DNA of 62,189 nucleotides from an uncultured Oscillospiraceae bacterium (GCA_950097245.1 CATNCS010000008.1:1-62189); one strand, 5' to 3'. Shown: positions 8,158 to 16,904, numbered from the stretch's first letter. Notes: a model not told the origin generated them from the letters alone. Numbers and translations are program-made.

Positions 8158-9246
8158 TCAGTCCTTCAATTCCTGATATTTCAGCAGCTCCCGGCCCACG
8201 ATTTTCTCCACCGGAGCCATGAGGGTCCGGTCGTACATGGTGGGAGACAGGTTCAGGTTCCGGTGGTCTGTGGCGATGACGTAGACCTCCTGGCCCTCTC
8301 GGATGTTGGCGGAGGTCACCGGCCGGCCGGTGGAGGCGTCCATGGTCATAATCAGGTCGGGGAAGGTGGCCAGCCGGGTCCCGTCGGGGCCGTCGGCGGT
8401 CATGTACTCGTTCCAGAAGGTGAGCTCGTGTCCGGCCACCTGGAGAACGCCCACGTCAAAGCCGCCCTCGGTGCGCAGCTGGAAGCTGTCCACCCTCCCC
8501 TGGCACAGGATGCGGCCCTTCAGCACCTCCATGGCCCGCTCCACGCCGGCCCCGGGGGACTGGGACAGCCCCTCCTCACAGGCCCGGCCCAGGGCGATGG
8601 ACTGGGAGATACCCCCCACCGCGCCGTTGCTCCGGACATAGGCGGCGGTCACCGGGTTGCGGGCCACGGCCACCACCCCGCCGGCCTCCACAGAGGCGGC
8701 CCGGACCAGGGAGGACGTGCGGTCGATGGTCCCCCGGACCACCCCCTCCACAAAGCGGCCTGTGTCGGGGTTGCCCCCGGCGAAGGCCATGGTGGTCTGA
8801 TATTTCGGGTCCCGGTGCAGGCCCATGCTCCCCATCACCCCGGTGGGGTGGGCCCGGCCGTTGCACTGGGCGTCCAGGAAGGGCAGGCCGGTAAAGGCGG
8901 CCTGAACCCAGCCGTTCACCGTGGCGCAGGCGCCGTTCTCGTTGGTGATGAGCCCGCCCAGCTTCACGCCGGGGTTGTTCTCCCGAAACAGCTCCACCGT
9001 GCGGATCATGGCCTCGGGGGTGAGGAACTGCTCCGGCGCCGCCGGGGCCCCCACCAGGGAGACGGACAGGACAATGGCGTCGTCCTCCACCTCAGACAGG
9101 GGGGTAAGTTTCAGAGGAGGGGCCTCGGACAGCTTGTCCAGCAGCATCTCGCCCAGATAGGCGCCACCGCCTCCGCCACCGCCCAGGATGCAGCCCCCCA
9201 GCATGGCCCAGCGGCCGGCCTCACGGTTCAGTGTCAATTCTTTCAT
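8158..9246 (-). CDS. DUF917 (S-methyl-thiohydantoin desulfurase-like) protein, copy 1
   Basis: 362 residues covering the whole DUF917 family, including the Gly-rich N-terminal motif GGCILGGGGGGGAYLG, the middle motif DAQCNGRAHPTG with Cys and His, and the C-terminal NIREGQEVYVIATDH domain. Family members have been linked to thiohydantoin/hydantoin chemistry and to HyuA-like hydantoinases. First gene of a six-gene operon, with AGGAGGT 7 bases before the ATG. It is divergent from the IclR gene at 9363 across 116 bp, so IclR control is likely. A second, diverged copy lies at 10153-11238. Confidence 0.85.
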   Translation of the reverse strand: MKELTLNREAGRWAMLGGCILGGGGGGGAYLGEMLLDKLSEAPPLKLTPLSEVEDDAIVLSVSLVGAPAAPEQFLTPEAMIRTVELFRENNPGVKLGGLITNENGACATVNGWVQAAFTGLPFLDAQCNGRAHPTGVMGSMGLHRDPKYQTTMAFAGGNPDTGRFVEGVVRGTIDRTSSLVRAASVEAGGVVAVARNPVTAAYVRSNGAVGGISQSIALGRACEEGLSQSPGAGVERAMEVLKGRILCQGRVDSFQLRTEGGFDVGVLQVAGHELTFWNEYMTADGPDGTRLATFPDLIMTMDASTGRPVTSANIREGQEVYVIATDHRNLNLSPTMYDRTLMAPVEKIVGRELLKYQELKD

Positions 9247-9284
9247 ACAGATACCTCCTGATTATTTAATTTGTTCAATGGCTC

Positions 9285-9313
9285 TTTTCAAAATCTTTGC
9301 ACCGTGCTATAAT
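9285..9313 (+). promoter_or_regulatory. candidate promoter of the IclR gene
   Basis: A perfect TATAAT at 9308-9313 has a weaker TTTTCA at 9285-9290, spaced 17 bases. TGCAC (9298-9302) and GTGCA (9326-9330) flank the -10 box as a possible operator. The 116-bp space also feeds the divergent DUF917 operon. Confidence 0.5.
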
Positions 9314-9362
9314 AATATGGCAATTTGTGCAGGAACAACATCGGGAAGCGGGAGGGCCGGAC

Positions 9363-10115
9363 ATGAAACGTTCCGATGACCAGAATTACATGCAGACCGC
9401 GGGCCGGGCGCTGGATATTTTAGCCCTGTTTGGCGGCGGACAGCGGCTTACCCTTTCAGAGATTGCCAAACGGACAGGCCTGAGTCCCTCGGTCACCTAC
9501 CGGCTGCTCTATACCCTGGGGGAGCACGGCTTTGTCAAGCAGCACCCGGGGAGCAAGGACTATTTCATCGGCGACAAGGCCGTAATACTGGGCCTGACCG
9601 GTTTGCAGGAGAAGCAGATCATGCGGGCGGCCCGCAAGCTGATCTGGGATTGGTGGCTCCAGACAGGCCACATCATCACGGTGCTCTCCCTCATTGACAA
9701 AAAAGCGGTGGTGGTGGCCCGAATCAACCCCATGCCCGATGAGGCGGACACCCTCTATGTGGGCAACTCCTACCCCCTCCATACGGGGGCCTCCGCCCGG
9801 ATACTCCTGGCCAATATGCCGGAGGAGGACCGGCTGGAGTATATCGACTCGCTGTTCATCGAGCGCTCCGCCAAGGAGGAGCTGCTGGAGGACATGCGCC
9901 GCATCCGGGAGCGGGGCTATGACTACACCGAACAGATGATGACCAAGGGCATCTGGGGGATAAGCGTCCCCATTTTCGACGCCCAGGGGAAGCTGGCCGG
10001 GGGTATCAGCACTGGCGACCATATCGAGAACAACAGCCCGGACTACATTCAAGAGCGCCTGGATCAGCTGAAACAGCTGGCCGTCCAGATTCAGGAGGCC
10101 ATGAACCGGCTTTAA
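9363..10115 (+). CDS. IclR family transcriptional regulator
   Basis: 250 residues. An N-terminal winged helix-turn-helix (LTLSEIAKRTGLSPSVTYRLL, about residues 24-45) is followed by the IclR effector-binding GAF-like domain (HTGASARILLANMPEEDR; GYDYTEQMMTKGIWGISVPI; GGISTGDH). The start at ATG 9363 fits the GGGAGG 9 bases upstream and the domain start; the frame is open 22 codons further up. It lies between the DUF917-DUF1177 operon and the second DUF917 plus OPT transporter genes, all of which it probably controls by sensing a pathway compound. Ligand unknown. Confidence 0.9.
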   Translation: MKRSDDQNYMQTAGRALDILALFGGGQRLTLSEIAKRTGLSPSVTYRLLYTLGEHGFVKQHPGSKDYFIGDKAVILGLTGLQEKQIMRAARKLIWDWWLQTGHIITVLSLIDKKAVVVARINPMPDEADTLYVGNSYPLHTGASARILLANMPEEDRLEYIDSLFIERSAKEELLEDMRRIRERGYDYTEQMMTKGIWGISVPIFDAQGKLAGGISTGDHIENNSPDYIQERLDQLKQLAVQIQEAMNRL

Positions 10116-10126
10116 TCCTCATCCCC

Positions 10127-10154
10127 GCCCGCCGTGAAAGCGGCGGGCTTTTTT
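10127..10154 (+). terminator. intrinsic terminator, IclR gene
   Basis: GCCCGCCG / CGGCGGGC hairpin with a TGAAAG loop followed by six T. The T-run touches the stop codon of the convergent DUF917 gene. Confidence 0.85.
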
Positions 10155-11238
10155 ATTCCTCCAGCAGACCCCGCAGGAAGGGGATCATAGAGATGCCCAG
10201 CAGGTGCTCGATGCCCTCATAGTCTCTCCGATGCCGCAGACCGGAGCCCAGGACCAGCCGACCGTAGGGGACCCGAAGCAGGATGACCCGCCGCCCCTTC
10301 TCCATGTCGGCGGTGAGGACCACGTTCCCCGTCTCCCCGTCCAGGGTGGCGATCAGGTCGGGGAAGGTGGCAAGCCGCTCCTCTCCCCGCTGGAGGGCCA
10401 TATACTCATTGTAGAAGTACAGCTTGTAGTCCTCGCCCCCGGCGGAGACAGCGCAGCCGCCGTGGTCCAGCCCGCCTGTGGTGGTCAGGTGGCAGTCGGC
10501 CACCTCGCCCTGACAGATGATCTCTCCGCCCAGAACCTGAACCACGGCTCGAGCCTTCTCCAGGGCCGTATCCGCCGCCAGGAAGGCGCGTCCCAGGTCA
10601 ATGGCCATGGTGTAGCAGCCCACGGCAGCGTTTTTTCGGAGATAGTCCACGCTCACCGGGTTGCGCACCACCGCCGCCAGCCCGCCCGCCAGCTCGGCGG
10701 CCAGCCGGCTGGCCCGGGAGACGGAACGCACCGCGCCATAGGAGACCAACTCGATGTAGCTGCCCTCCTCCTGGCGGCCCCCGCAGGCGGCCTGAAGGGC
10801 CTGATAGCCGGGGTCCCTGTCCAGGCCCAGCGCGCCCATTGTCCCCAGGGGGTGGGCCCTGCCGTCGCAGGCGGCGTTAATCACCGGAACGCCCTTGACC
10901 GCCGCCGCCAGAAAGGGCCCGAAGGCGGCGCTTCCCCCCATCTCAGAGGGGATGAAGCCGGCGATGGGCCGGTCCAGCCGCTGCTCCAGCAGCTCCATTG
11001 CCCGCAGATAGTGCCGGGCAGTGTACATGGCCTGGCTCTGGGAGGGGGCCCCCACGCCGGACACCGTAACCACCAGGTCGGAGGGGGATATCTCCCCCAG
11101 CTCCGCCAGCCTCACCTGGCCGGAGGCCATAGCCTCCCCGGCGGTTTTCAGCCCCCGGGCCTCCCGGCCCCCGCCTCCGCCGCCCAGCACCTGGGCCCCC
11201 TTGGACAGCTGGCTGACGAGCTCCTGATCAAAGAACAT
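10153..11238 (-). CDS. DUF917 family protein, copy 2
   Basis: 361 residues. Start at ATG 11238 (MFFDQELVSQ) because AAGGAGGA precedes it by 8 bases; the frame runs 11 codons further up. It shares with copy 1 the Gly-rich loop (QVLGGGGGGREARG), NAACDGRAHPLGTMGALGLDRDP in pieces, the NPVSVDYLRKNAAVG block and the YNEYMA and ATFPDLIATLDGETG segments, but is clearly diverged, so this is an old paralogue. It is transcribed alone, away from the OPT transporter gene, with a candidate promoter at 11272-11299. Two DUF917 proteins in one locus may form a hetero-oligomer or treat two related substrates. Confidence 0.85.
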   Translation of the reverse strand: MFFDQELVSQLSKGAQVLGGGGGGREARGLKTAGEAMASGQVRLAELGEISPSDLVVTVSGVGAPSQSQAMYTARHYLRAMELLEQRLDRPIAGFIPSEMGGSAAFGPFLAAAVKGVPVINAACDGRAHPLGTMGALGLDRDPGYQALQAACGGRQEEGSYIELVSYGAVRSVSRASRLAAELAGGLAAVVRNPVSVDYLRKNAAVGCYTMAIDLGRAFLAADTALEKARAVVQVLGGEIICQGEVADCHLTTTGGLDHGGCAVSAGGEDYKLYFYNEYMALQRGEERLATFPDLIATLDGETGNVVLTADMEKGRRVILLRVPYGRLVLGSGLRHRRDYEGIEHLLGISMIPFLRGLLEE

Positions 11239-11271
11239 AAGCAGTCTCCTCCTTGTTTTTCGTAATTTCAT

Positions 11272-11299
11272 ATTTTAACAGCTGCACACAGCCTGTAAA
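11272..11299 (-). promoter_or_regulatory. candidate promoter of DUF917 copy 2
   Basis: On the minus strand TTTACA (11294-11299) and TAAAAT (11272-11277) are separated by 16 bases, about 35 bases before the start codon. Confidence 0.5.
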
Positions 11300-11342
11300 A
11301 TAAAAACTTGCAAAAAAATTTTTCGCGCTAAATGATAAAATA

Positions 11343-11363
11343 TTTTTCCGATATGCGGAAAAA
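11343..11363. promoter_or_regulatory. palindrome, candidate IclR operator
   Basis: TTTTTCCG-ATATG-CGGAAAAA is an inverted repeat with perfect 8-base arms in the 347-bp AT-rich space between DUF917 copy 2 and the OPT gene. A partial copy with ATTCCG and CGG follows at 11373-11386. The length and TTCCG/CGGAA arms suit an IclR-family dimer site. Apart from this site and the two promoters, nothing else was seen in 11239-11585. Confidence 0.45.
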
Positions 11364-11497
11364 AGTTTTTCTATTCCGAAAAAACGGCTTTTTATCCGGG
11401 GTAATATTGTGATAAATATACACGAAAATACGTAAAAAACCTCTGTTTAATATGATACTATGCCAAAAATGGTACTTTGTCAACACCTTTTCGCCTA

Positions 11498-11526
11498 TTG
11501 ACAAATTTTTTTCTGTCATGTATATT
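11498..11526 (+). promoter_or_regulatory. promoter of the OPT transporter gene
   Basis: TTGACA (11498-11503) and TATATT (11521-11526) with exactly 17 bases between them. A small TTAGCT/AGCTAA hairpin sits in the leader, and AAGGAGG (11572-11578) precedes the ATG by 7 bases. Confidence 0.8.
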
Positions 11527-11585
11527 TTGAATAAACTTTTAGCTTTTTTTGCAAAAGGAGAGCTAAATCATAAGGAGGTACAACT

Positions 11586-13259
11586 ATGAAAGAAAACCCG
11601 CAGGACTTTGAACAGCTTAATATTACTGTCAAAGACCACCCCAAGCTCTGGGAGCCCACCGTGCTGATTTTCAGCATCGTCATGTGTATTCTGGGCACCA
11701 TCATCGGAATGGAGCTGATTGTCAACACCGGCACCACCCCCAACACCTCGCTGGTGGGCGCTCTGTTCGCCATTCTGATTTCCAGAATTCCCATTACGCT
11801 GTTTAAGCAGTTCCGCAGCGTGCACCGGCAGAATCTGATTCAGACCGCCATCTCGGGCGCCACCTTCTCCGTCGCCAACTGTATGCTGCTGACCATTGGC
11901 GTGCCCTACATCCTGGGCCGGCATGACCTGGTGGTGCCCATGCTCATCGGCGTCACCCTGGCCACCATTATTGACGCCACCATCCTCTACAAGTGCTTCG
12001 ACACCCCCATGTTCCCCGCCGAGGGCGCCTGGCCTCCGGGGGTGGCCTCCGCCGAGTCCATCCTGGCCGTTATCCGCAAGGGCAAGCGGGCCGTCCTGCT
12101 GCTGGTGGGCATGGCGATGGGCGCCGTGGGCAAGGTGGCCGGCATCCCCATGGACCTGCTGGGCGTGTCCTGGTTCGGCAACTTCGCCGCCATGGCCGGC
12201 TTGGGCGTGGGCAGCATTGTCATCGGTATGATTAAGACCAACGGCTTCGGCTTTGCCCTCTTCGGCCATCAGATTACCTTTGCCTCAAACATTTTCGGCA
12301 GCAATTTCGACTCCAGCAGCCTGCCCTTCACCTATCTGGGCCACGGCCTGATGATCGGCGCCGGCATGGTGGCCCTGATCCAGTGCGCCCAGATGCTGAT
12401 GGCCAAGAACGATGACAACTCCTCCGCCGTCTCCCAGTTCACCTCCAGCATGAAGGATATGCGGGGCGCCATGGGCAAGGGCTTTTTGGCCTATGCCGTG
12501 GTGGCTATGGGGCTGGCCGTGGTGTGCGGCTTCCTCAGCGAGATGAGCCCCCTCATGTTTGTGGCGTGGATCCTCTTCGCCGCCATGTCCGCCCTGGTAT
12601 CTGAGCTGCTGGTGGGCGTGGCCGCCATGCACTCCGGCTGGTTCCCCGGCTTCGCCACCTCCTTCATTTTCCTGATTGTGGGCATGCTCATCGGCTTCCC
12701 GCCCCTGCCTCTGGCCATCCTGGCCGGCTACACCGCTGCCACCGGCCCCTGCTTTGCCGACATGGGCTACGACCTGAAGTGCGGCTACATCCTCCGTGGC
12801 AGCGGCAAGGACCCCGAGCTGGAGCGCTTCGGCCGCAAGCAGCAGTTCTACGCTGAGCTGATGGGCTTCGGCATCGCCTTTGTTATGGTGCTCCTCCTGG
12901 CCAACACCTACTTTGGTCAGGGCCTCTTCGCCCCGGTCAGCAAGACCTATGTCTCCACCATCGAGGCCGGCGCCAGCATGGAGATTGCCAAGTGGCTGGT
13001 CATCTGGGCCATCCCCGGCGCCATTATCCAGGCCGTCTTCGGCACCCGTCAGGTGGGCATCCTCTTCGCCACCGGCGTTCTGGTGGGCAACGTGATGAAC
13101 GGCGTGACCATCCTCATCGCCCTGCTCATCCGTTACATCCTGGTCAAGCGCGACCCCGAGAACATCCAGACCCTCACCATTCTGGGTGCCGGCGCTCTGG
13201 CGGGCGCGGCCCTCTACAGCTTCTTTACCGCCACCCTGGGTCTGGTGAAGAAGAAGTAA
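11586..13259 (+). CDS. OPT/YSL family oligopeptide-type transporter
   Basis: 557 residues with about 14 hydrophobic helices. The motif FPAEGAWPPGVASAES (about residue 142) and the repeated Gly-rich helices match the OPT family as found in bacteria. These proteins import small peptides, peptide derivatives or metal chelates, driven by protons. It is divergent from DUF917 copy 2 and lies beside the IclR gene, so it is the likely entry route for the substrate of the DUF917/AroM/aminopeptidase cluster. Own strong promoter and Shine-Dalgarno. The exact substrate cannot be read from sequence. Confidence 0.85.
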   Translation: MKENPQDFEQLNITVKDHPKLWEPTVLIFSIVMCILGTIIGMELIVNTGTTPNTSLVGALFAILISRIPITLFKQFRSVHRQNLIQTAISGATFSVANCMLLTIGVPYILGRHDLVVPMLIGVTLATIIDATILYKCFDTPMFPAEGAWPPGVASAESILAVIRKGKRAVLLLVGMAMGAVGKVAGIPMDLLGVSWFGNFAAMAGLGVGSIVIGMIKTNGFGFALFGHQITFASNIFGSNFDSSSLPFTYLGHGLMIGAGMVALIQCAQMLMAKNDDNSSAVSQFTSSMKDMRGAMGKGFLAYAVVAMGLAVVCGFLSEMSPLMFVAWILFAAMSALVSELLVGVAAMHSGWFPGFATSFIFLIVGMLIGFPPLPLAILAGYTAATGPCFADMGYDLKCGYILRGSGKDPELERFGRKQQFYAELMGFGIAFVMVLLLANTYFGQGLFAPVSKTYVSTIEAGASMEIAKWLVIWAIPGAIIQAVFGTRQVGILFATGVLVGNVMNGVTILIALLIRYILVKRDPENIQTLTILGAGALAGAALYSFFTATLGLVKKK

Positions 13260-13281
13260 TCACAAGGGAAATCTGTCACAG

Positions 13282-13324
13282 AGCAGCCCCGGCGGGAACC
13301 TCTCAGGTTCCCGCCGGGGCTGCT
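13282..13324 (+). terminator. 19-bp stem hairpin after the OPT gene
   Basis: Perfect 19-base arms (13282-13300 and 13306-13324) with a TCTCA loop. There is no long T-run, so it may end transcription weakly or protect the 3' end. Confidence 0.6.
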
Positions 13325-13337
13325 GTTCCGGGGCGTA

Positions 13338-13366
13338 TTGCAATCAGGGAAAGGAATTGATATAAT
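13338..13366 (+). promoter_or_regulatory. promoter of the FecR/cyclase operon
   Basis: TTGCAA (13338-13343), 17 bases, TATAAT (13361-13366), 42 bases before the ATG of the metallo-hydrolase gene. Confidence 0.75.
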
Positions 13367-13408
13367 ACACAAGATTGTGGAAATCTTCGCCGTTGGGAGG
13401 GCGCCGGT

Positions 13409-14224
13409 ATGAATGAGACGTGGAAGCTCACCATTTGGGGGGTGCGGGGGTCCTTTCCCGTCCCTGATCCCGATTTTTTGCGCTACGGGGGCAACACCTC
13501 CTGCCTGTCCCTGGACCGGGGGGACACCCTGGTGGTGCTGGACGCAGGCAGCGGCCTGGCGGCGCTGGGAGATCGTATGGTTCGGGAGGGGCGGCGCCGG
13601 GTGGATATCCTCCTCAGCCACCTCCATCTGGATCATGTAATGGGGCTGTTTCCCTTCGCCCCCCGCTACGACCGCCGGTGTGAGATTCACCTCTACGGCC
13701 GGCCGGGCTTTGCCGGGGAGCTGACCCACCTGATCGGCTCCTCCCTCTGGCCTGTCGACCTGGCTGACGACCGGGCACATATTCTGTTCCATGAGGTGTG
13801 GGACGGAAAGCCGTTCCTCCTGGCGGAGGGGGCAGCCCCCGGCCTGCGGGTGACCGCCATGGAGGGAAATCACCCCGGAGGCTGCTGCTACTACCGCCTG
13901 GAGGGCGGGGGGCGCAGCCTGGTCTATGCCCTGGACTGCGAGCTGTCCGGGGACATGGCCCCCCGGCTGACAGACTTTGCCCGGGGGACCGGCCTGCTCG
14001 TCTGGGACGCCAGCCTTGCCGCCGGGGACCGGAAGCCGGGCTGGGGCCACTCCACCTGGGAGGAGGGCCTGTCTCTGGGGCGGGCCGCCGGGGCGGAGCG
14101 GGTGCTGATGACCCACTACGCCCGGGAACATACCGATGTTTTTTTACACAGCCAGGAGCTGCTGGCCGGTCAGGCCGACAGCCGCTGTATATTTGCAAAA
14201 GAAGGCACGGTGATTGAGCTATGA
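13409..14224 (+). CDS. metallo-beta-lactamase fold hydrolase
   Basis: 271 residues. The metal motif HLHLDH is at residues 71-76, with further ligands expected at His in EGNHPGG and Asp in YALDCE, and a late His in MTHYAREH. The opening WGVRGSFPVP and YGGNTSC resemble the branch of this superfamily close to cyclic phosphodiesterases and tRNase Z-like enzymes. First gene of a five-gene operon with an adenylate cyclase and an HD-GYP protein, so a nucleotide phosphodiesterase role is plausible but not shown. Its TGA overlaps the next ATG (ATGA). Confidence 0.8.
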   Translation: MNETWKLTIWGVRGSFPVPDPDFLRYGGNTSCLSLDRGDTLVVLDAGSGLAALGDRMVREGRRRVDILLSHLHLDHVMGLFPFAPRYDRRCEIHLYGRPGFAGELTHLIGSSLWPVDLADDRAHILFHEVWDGKPFLLAEGAAPGLRVTAMEGNHPGGCCYYRLEGGGRSLVYALDCELSGDMAPRLTDFARGTGLLVWDASLAAGDRKPGWGHSTWEEGLSLGRAAGAERVLMTHYAREHTDVFLHSQELLAGQADSRCIFAKEGTVIEL

Positions 14225-15696
14225 CACAGGAGCAGATGAAAAAGGTGCTGGAAATCGGGGTTAAGCTGTCTGACCAGCGGGACCTGGACCGGCTGCTGGA
14301 GGAGATCCTCTCCTGCGTGATGGAGCTGGCCAACTGCGACGCAGGGACGCTCTATCTGCTGGACGGGGGGAAGCTCCACTTTAAGATATCCCGGAACAAC
14401 ACCCTGCAAAACTACTCCAACGGGGAGGGGATGCCCCCGGTGGAGCTGGAGCGGGGCAATGTGTGTGCCCTGTCTCTGCTGGAGAACCGCACCATCCGGG
14501 TGGAGGACGTATACAGCTGTTCGGACTACGACTTCTCCGGCCCCCGGAACTACGACGCCCTCACCGGCTACCGTACCCGGTCCATGCTGGTGGTGCCCAT
14601 GAGAGGGCGGGGCGGCGAGCGGTTGGGGGTGCTCCAGCTCATCAACGCCACTGACGAGGAGGGGCGGGTATGTCCCTTTTCCCGGGACATGACGCTGGTA
14701 CTGGAGTCGGTGGCCTCTCAGGCCGCCATCACCATCCGGAATGTGGGCTATGTGCGGGAGATTAAGGAGCTGTTCAACTCCTTCGTCCGGGTGATGTCCG
14801 CCGCCATCGACGAGCGATCCCCATACAACGCCAACCACTCCCGGCGTATGGCCCGGTGCGGCGAGCGGTTTGTGGACTGGCTCAACGCCCGGGCGGCGGA
14901 GCGGGGAGAGGAGCCCCCCTTCGCGCCCCGGCACAAGGAGGAGCTGCTGATGAGCATCTGGCTCCACGACATCGGCAAGGTCACGACCCCCCTGGAGGTG
15001 ATGGACAAGGCCGGGCGGCTGACGCCCCTCCAGGAGGAGATTATCCGGAGCCGTCTCTCTGCAATCGGCCTGGTGAACCGGGTTCAGGAGCTGGAGGGAA
15101 AGCTGAGCGGAAGCGAGCGGGAGCTTGAGGACCTGCGTGTGAGCGAAGCTCTGGCGTATGTGGAGGAGATCAACCGGACTGAGTTTGTCACCGACAGGCA
15201 GCTGGAATATCTGGAGCAGATGCGCAGCCGGAGCTACACCGACCAGAGGGGAAATCGACAGCCCTGGCTTACCGGCGAGGAGTACGCCATGCTGACCATC
15301 CGCAAGGGGACCCTGTCCCCGGAGGAGCTGGAGTCCATGCGCCGGCATGTGGTGATGACGGACAAGCTGCTGTCCCAGATCAGGTTCTCTCCCGAGCTGT
15401 CCCACGTGCGGGCCTGGGCCGCCGCCCACCACGAGAAGCTCAACGGCAAGGGCTACCCCAGGGGACTGAAGGGGGATGAGATTCCCTGTGAGGTGCGGAT
15501 TATCACCATTCTGGACATCTTCGACGCCCTGGTGGCCGCCGACCGGCCCTATAAAAAGGCGAAGACAGTGGAACAGGCCTTGAAAATCCTGGGCTTCGGG
15601 GTCGAGGACGGCGAGTTGGACCCGGAGCTGACCCGGCAGTTTGCGGAGAGCCGCTGCTGGGAGGGGCTGTATGACAGAGAGGAGCGGGAGAAATGA
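14221..15696 (+). CDS. GAF - HD-GYP domain phosphohydrolase
   Basis: 491 residues. A GAF sensor domain (about 15-170) precedes an HD-GYP domain with LHDIGK (His249, Asp250), the later His376 in HVVMTDK, His403/His404 in AHHEKLNGKGYP and the GYP motif at 411-413, so the active site looks complete. HD-GYP proteins hydrolyse cyclic di-GMP or related cyclic dinucleotides. About 126 residues separate the HD motif from the next conserved His, roughly 95 more than usual; the extra part looks helical or coiled-coil. It is coupled by 4-base overlaps to the hydrolase before and the FecR lipoprotein after. Confidence 0.88.
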   Translation: MTQEQMKKVLEIGVKLSDQRDLDRLLEEILSCVMELANCDAGTLYLLDGGKLHFKISRNNTLQNYSNGEGMPPVELERGNVCALSLLENRTIRVEDVYSCSDYDFSGPRNYDALTGYRTRSMLVVPMRGRGGERLGVLQLINATDEEGRVCPFSRDMTLVLESVASQAAITIRNVGYVREIKELFNSFVRVMSAAIDERSPYNANHSRRMARCGERFVDWLNARAAERGEEPPFAPRHKEELLMSIWLHDIGKVTTPLEVMDKAGRLTPLQEEIIRSRLSAIGLVNRVQELEGKLSGSERELEDLRVSEALAYVEEINRTEFVTDRQLEYLEQMRSRSYTDQRGNRQPWLTGEEYAMLTIRKGTLSPEELESMRRHVVMTDKLLSQIRFSPELSHVRAWAAAHHEKLNGKGYPRGLKGDEIPCEVRIITILDIFDALVAADRPYKKAKTVEQALKILGFGVEDGELDPELTRQFAESRCWEGLYDREEREK

Positions 15697-16904
15697 GAGA
15701 TAAAATATCTGTGCGGCAGCTGACCGCCCTTGTGCTGGCGCTATCCCTGCTGCTGGCCTCCTGCGGAGGCGGGGCGAAGGCCACCACCATGCACCTGCGG
15801 AAAACGGAGGGGACGGTGGGCGTCTCCGACGGGGAAAAGGCGGTTGAGCCCAAGGAAAATCTGGGTCTGTACTCGGGCTACGGGGTGGACACGAAAAATG
15901 AGAGCTACGCCTGGATCGACCTGGACGAGGTGAAGCTGACCAAGCTGGACCAGGACAGTGAGATTGAGATCAAAAAAGAGAACAAACGCCTGGAGATCGA
16001 GGTGCTGTCCGGCTCCCTGTTCTTCAATGTCACCGAGCCCCTGGGGGAGGACGAGACCATGGAGATCCGCACCTCCTCCATGATGGTGGGCATCCGGGGC
16101 ACCTGCGGCTGGGTGACGGAAAACACCGCCGCCCTGCTGGAGGGGACCGTGACCGTCACCGCCGGGGAGCAGTCTGCCACGGTGAACGCCGGGGAGATGG
16201 CTGCTGTTACGGCGGCGGGTGAAATTACCGTCATTTCTTTTGACGCCTCAGAGATTCCCGCCTTTGTACAGGCGGAATTGGAGGATGGGGACAGTCCCGC
16301 CGGTTCTACCAATGAATCCCGGGATGGGGAGGAGCTCCAGACCTTGCTCCGCCCCTTGGTGGAAAACCTGAATCTTCCGCTGACTGTAGACAGCATTACC
16401 TACGGGGTCAGCGGGATTGAATCTGCAAAAAGCGCCTATTTAGGCCTACCCTATGCCATGACTAACCCGATGTACGACGGGGATGGGGATACCGAAATCA
16501 TCCCGGGCGAGAGCCCGTTTGACTCAGACGCCGTGTACGCCTGCTTCGGGATGAACGGTATGCCCATTCCGGAGGGATACCAGGAGAGTGAATTTGCCTT
16601 TTTCTTCTCAGCTCCCTACACCGGGGGCGGCATCAATCATATCGTCATCAATCAGCCCGGATTTCTCTGTCTGGGAGGATTGCAGGTGGGCGACAGTGAG
16701 CAGTTGGCGCTTGACCTGTTCGGTTTTCCGGACCAACCCCCGCAGGCAGAGCTGGAGTGGGCGCTCAACAGCGGCGGAACGCTCAGCTATAGGCCGTTCG
16801 GCCCTGACGACTTTGAGTTTACCTACCACTGCGACGGAGCTGTGGCCTGTGTAACTGTAAATGAGGGTAGTGTGCATAATATTTATCTGCGTGAGGAGAA
16901 ATAA
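15693..16904 (+). CDS. FecR-domain lipoprotein 1
   Basis: 403 residues. A lipoprotein signal with lipobox LLASC (Cys about residue 24) predicts an outer-surface lipoprotein. FecR-like domain at about 30-190: WIDLDEVKLTKLDQDSEIEI, GSLFFNV and the signature MMVGIRGTCGWV. The C-terminal 200 residues are acidic, of unknown fold and unlike those of the neighbouring paralogue. The start codon overlaps the HD-GYP stop. FecR domains sense or relay envelope signals in iron uptake, and also occur next to CHASE2 cyclases. Probably an extracellular partner of the cyclase at 18972 (inference). Confidence 0.82.
   Translation: MRDKISVRQLTALVLALSLLLASCGGGAKATTMHLRKTEGTVGVSDGEKAVEPKENLGLYSGYGVDTKNESYAWIDLDEVKLTKLDQDSEIEIKKENKRLEIEVLSGSLFFNVTEPLGEDETMEIRTSSMMVGIRGTCGWVTENTAALLEGTVTVTAGEQSATVNAGEMAAVTAAGEITVISFDASEIPAFVQAELEDGDSPAGSTNESRDGEELQTLLRPLVENLNLPLTVDSITYGVSGIESAKSAYLGLPYAMTNPMYDGDGDTEIIPGESPFDSDAVYACFGMNGMPIPEGYQESEFAFFFSAPYTGGGINHIVINQPGFLCLGGLQVGDSEQLALDLFGFPDQPPQAELEWALNSGGTLSYRPFGPDDFEFTYHCDGAVACVTVNEGSVHNIYLREEK
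15781..16115 (+). repeat. duplicated FecR-encoding segment (copy 1; copy 2 at 16992-17329)
   Basis: The two FecR genes share about 335 bases that are nearly identical at DNA level, including long runs without change, even at third codon positions. The copies differ by one codon in length and by scattered substitutions. Downstream coding parts are unrelated. This points to a recent duplication or to gene conversion limited to the FecR domain. Confidence 0.85.

Noticed and set aside
9189..9212. Gly-rich codon run in the DUF917 gene as a possible repeat or slippage site
   Set aside because: The Gly stretch is a conserved family motif and appears in copy 2 as well, with mixed codons.
13282..13324. 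Hairpin after the OPT gene as a riboswitch of the next operon
   Set aside because: It lies before the promoter of that operon and is a simple perfect stem.
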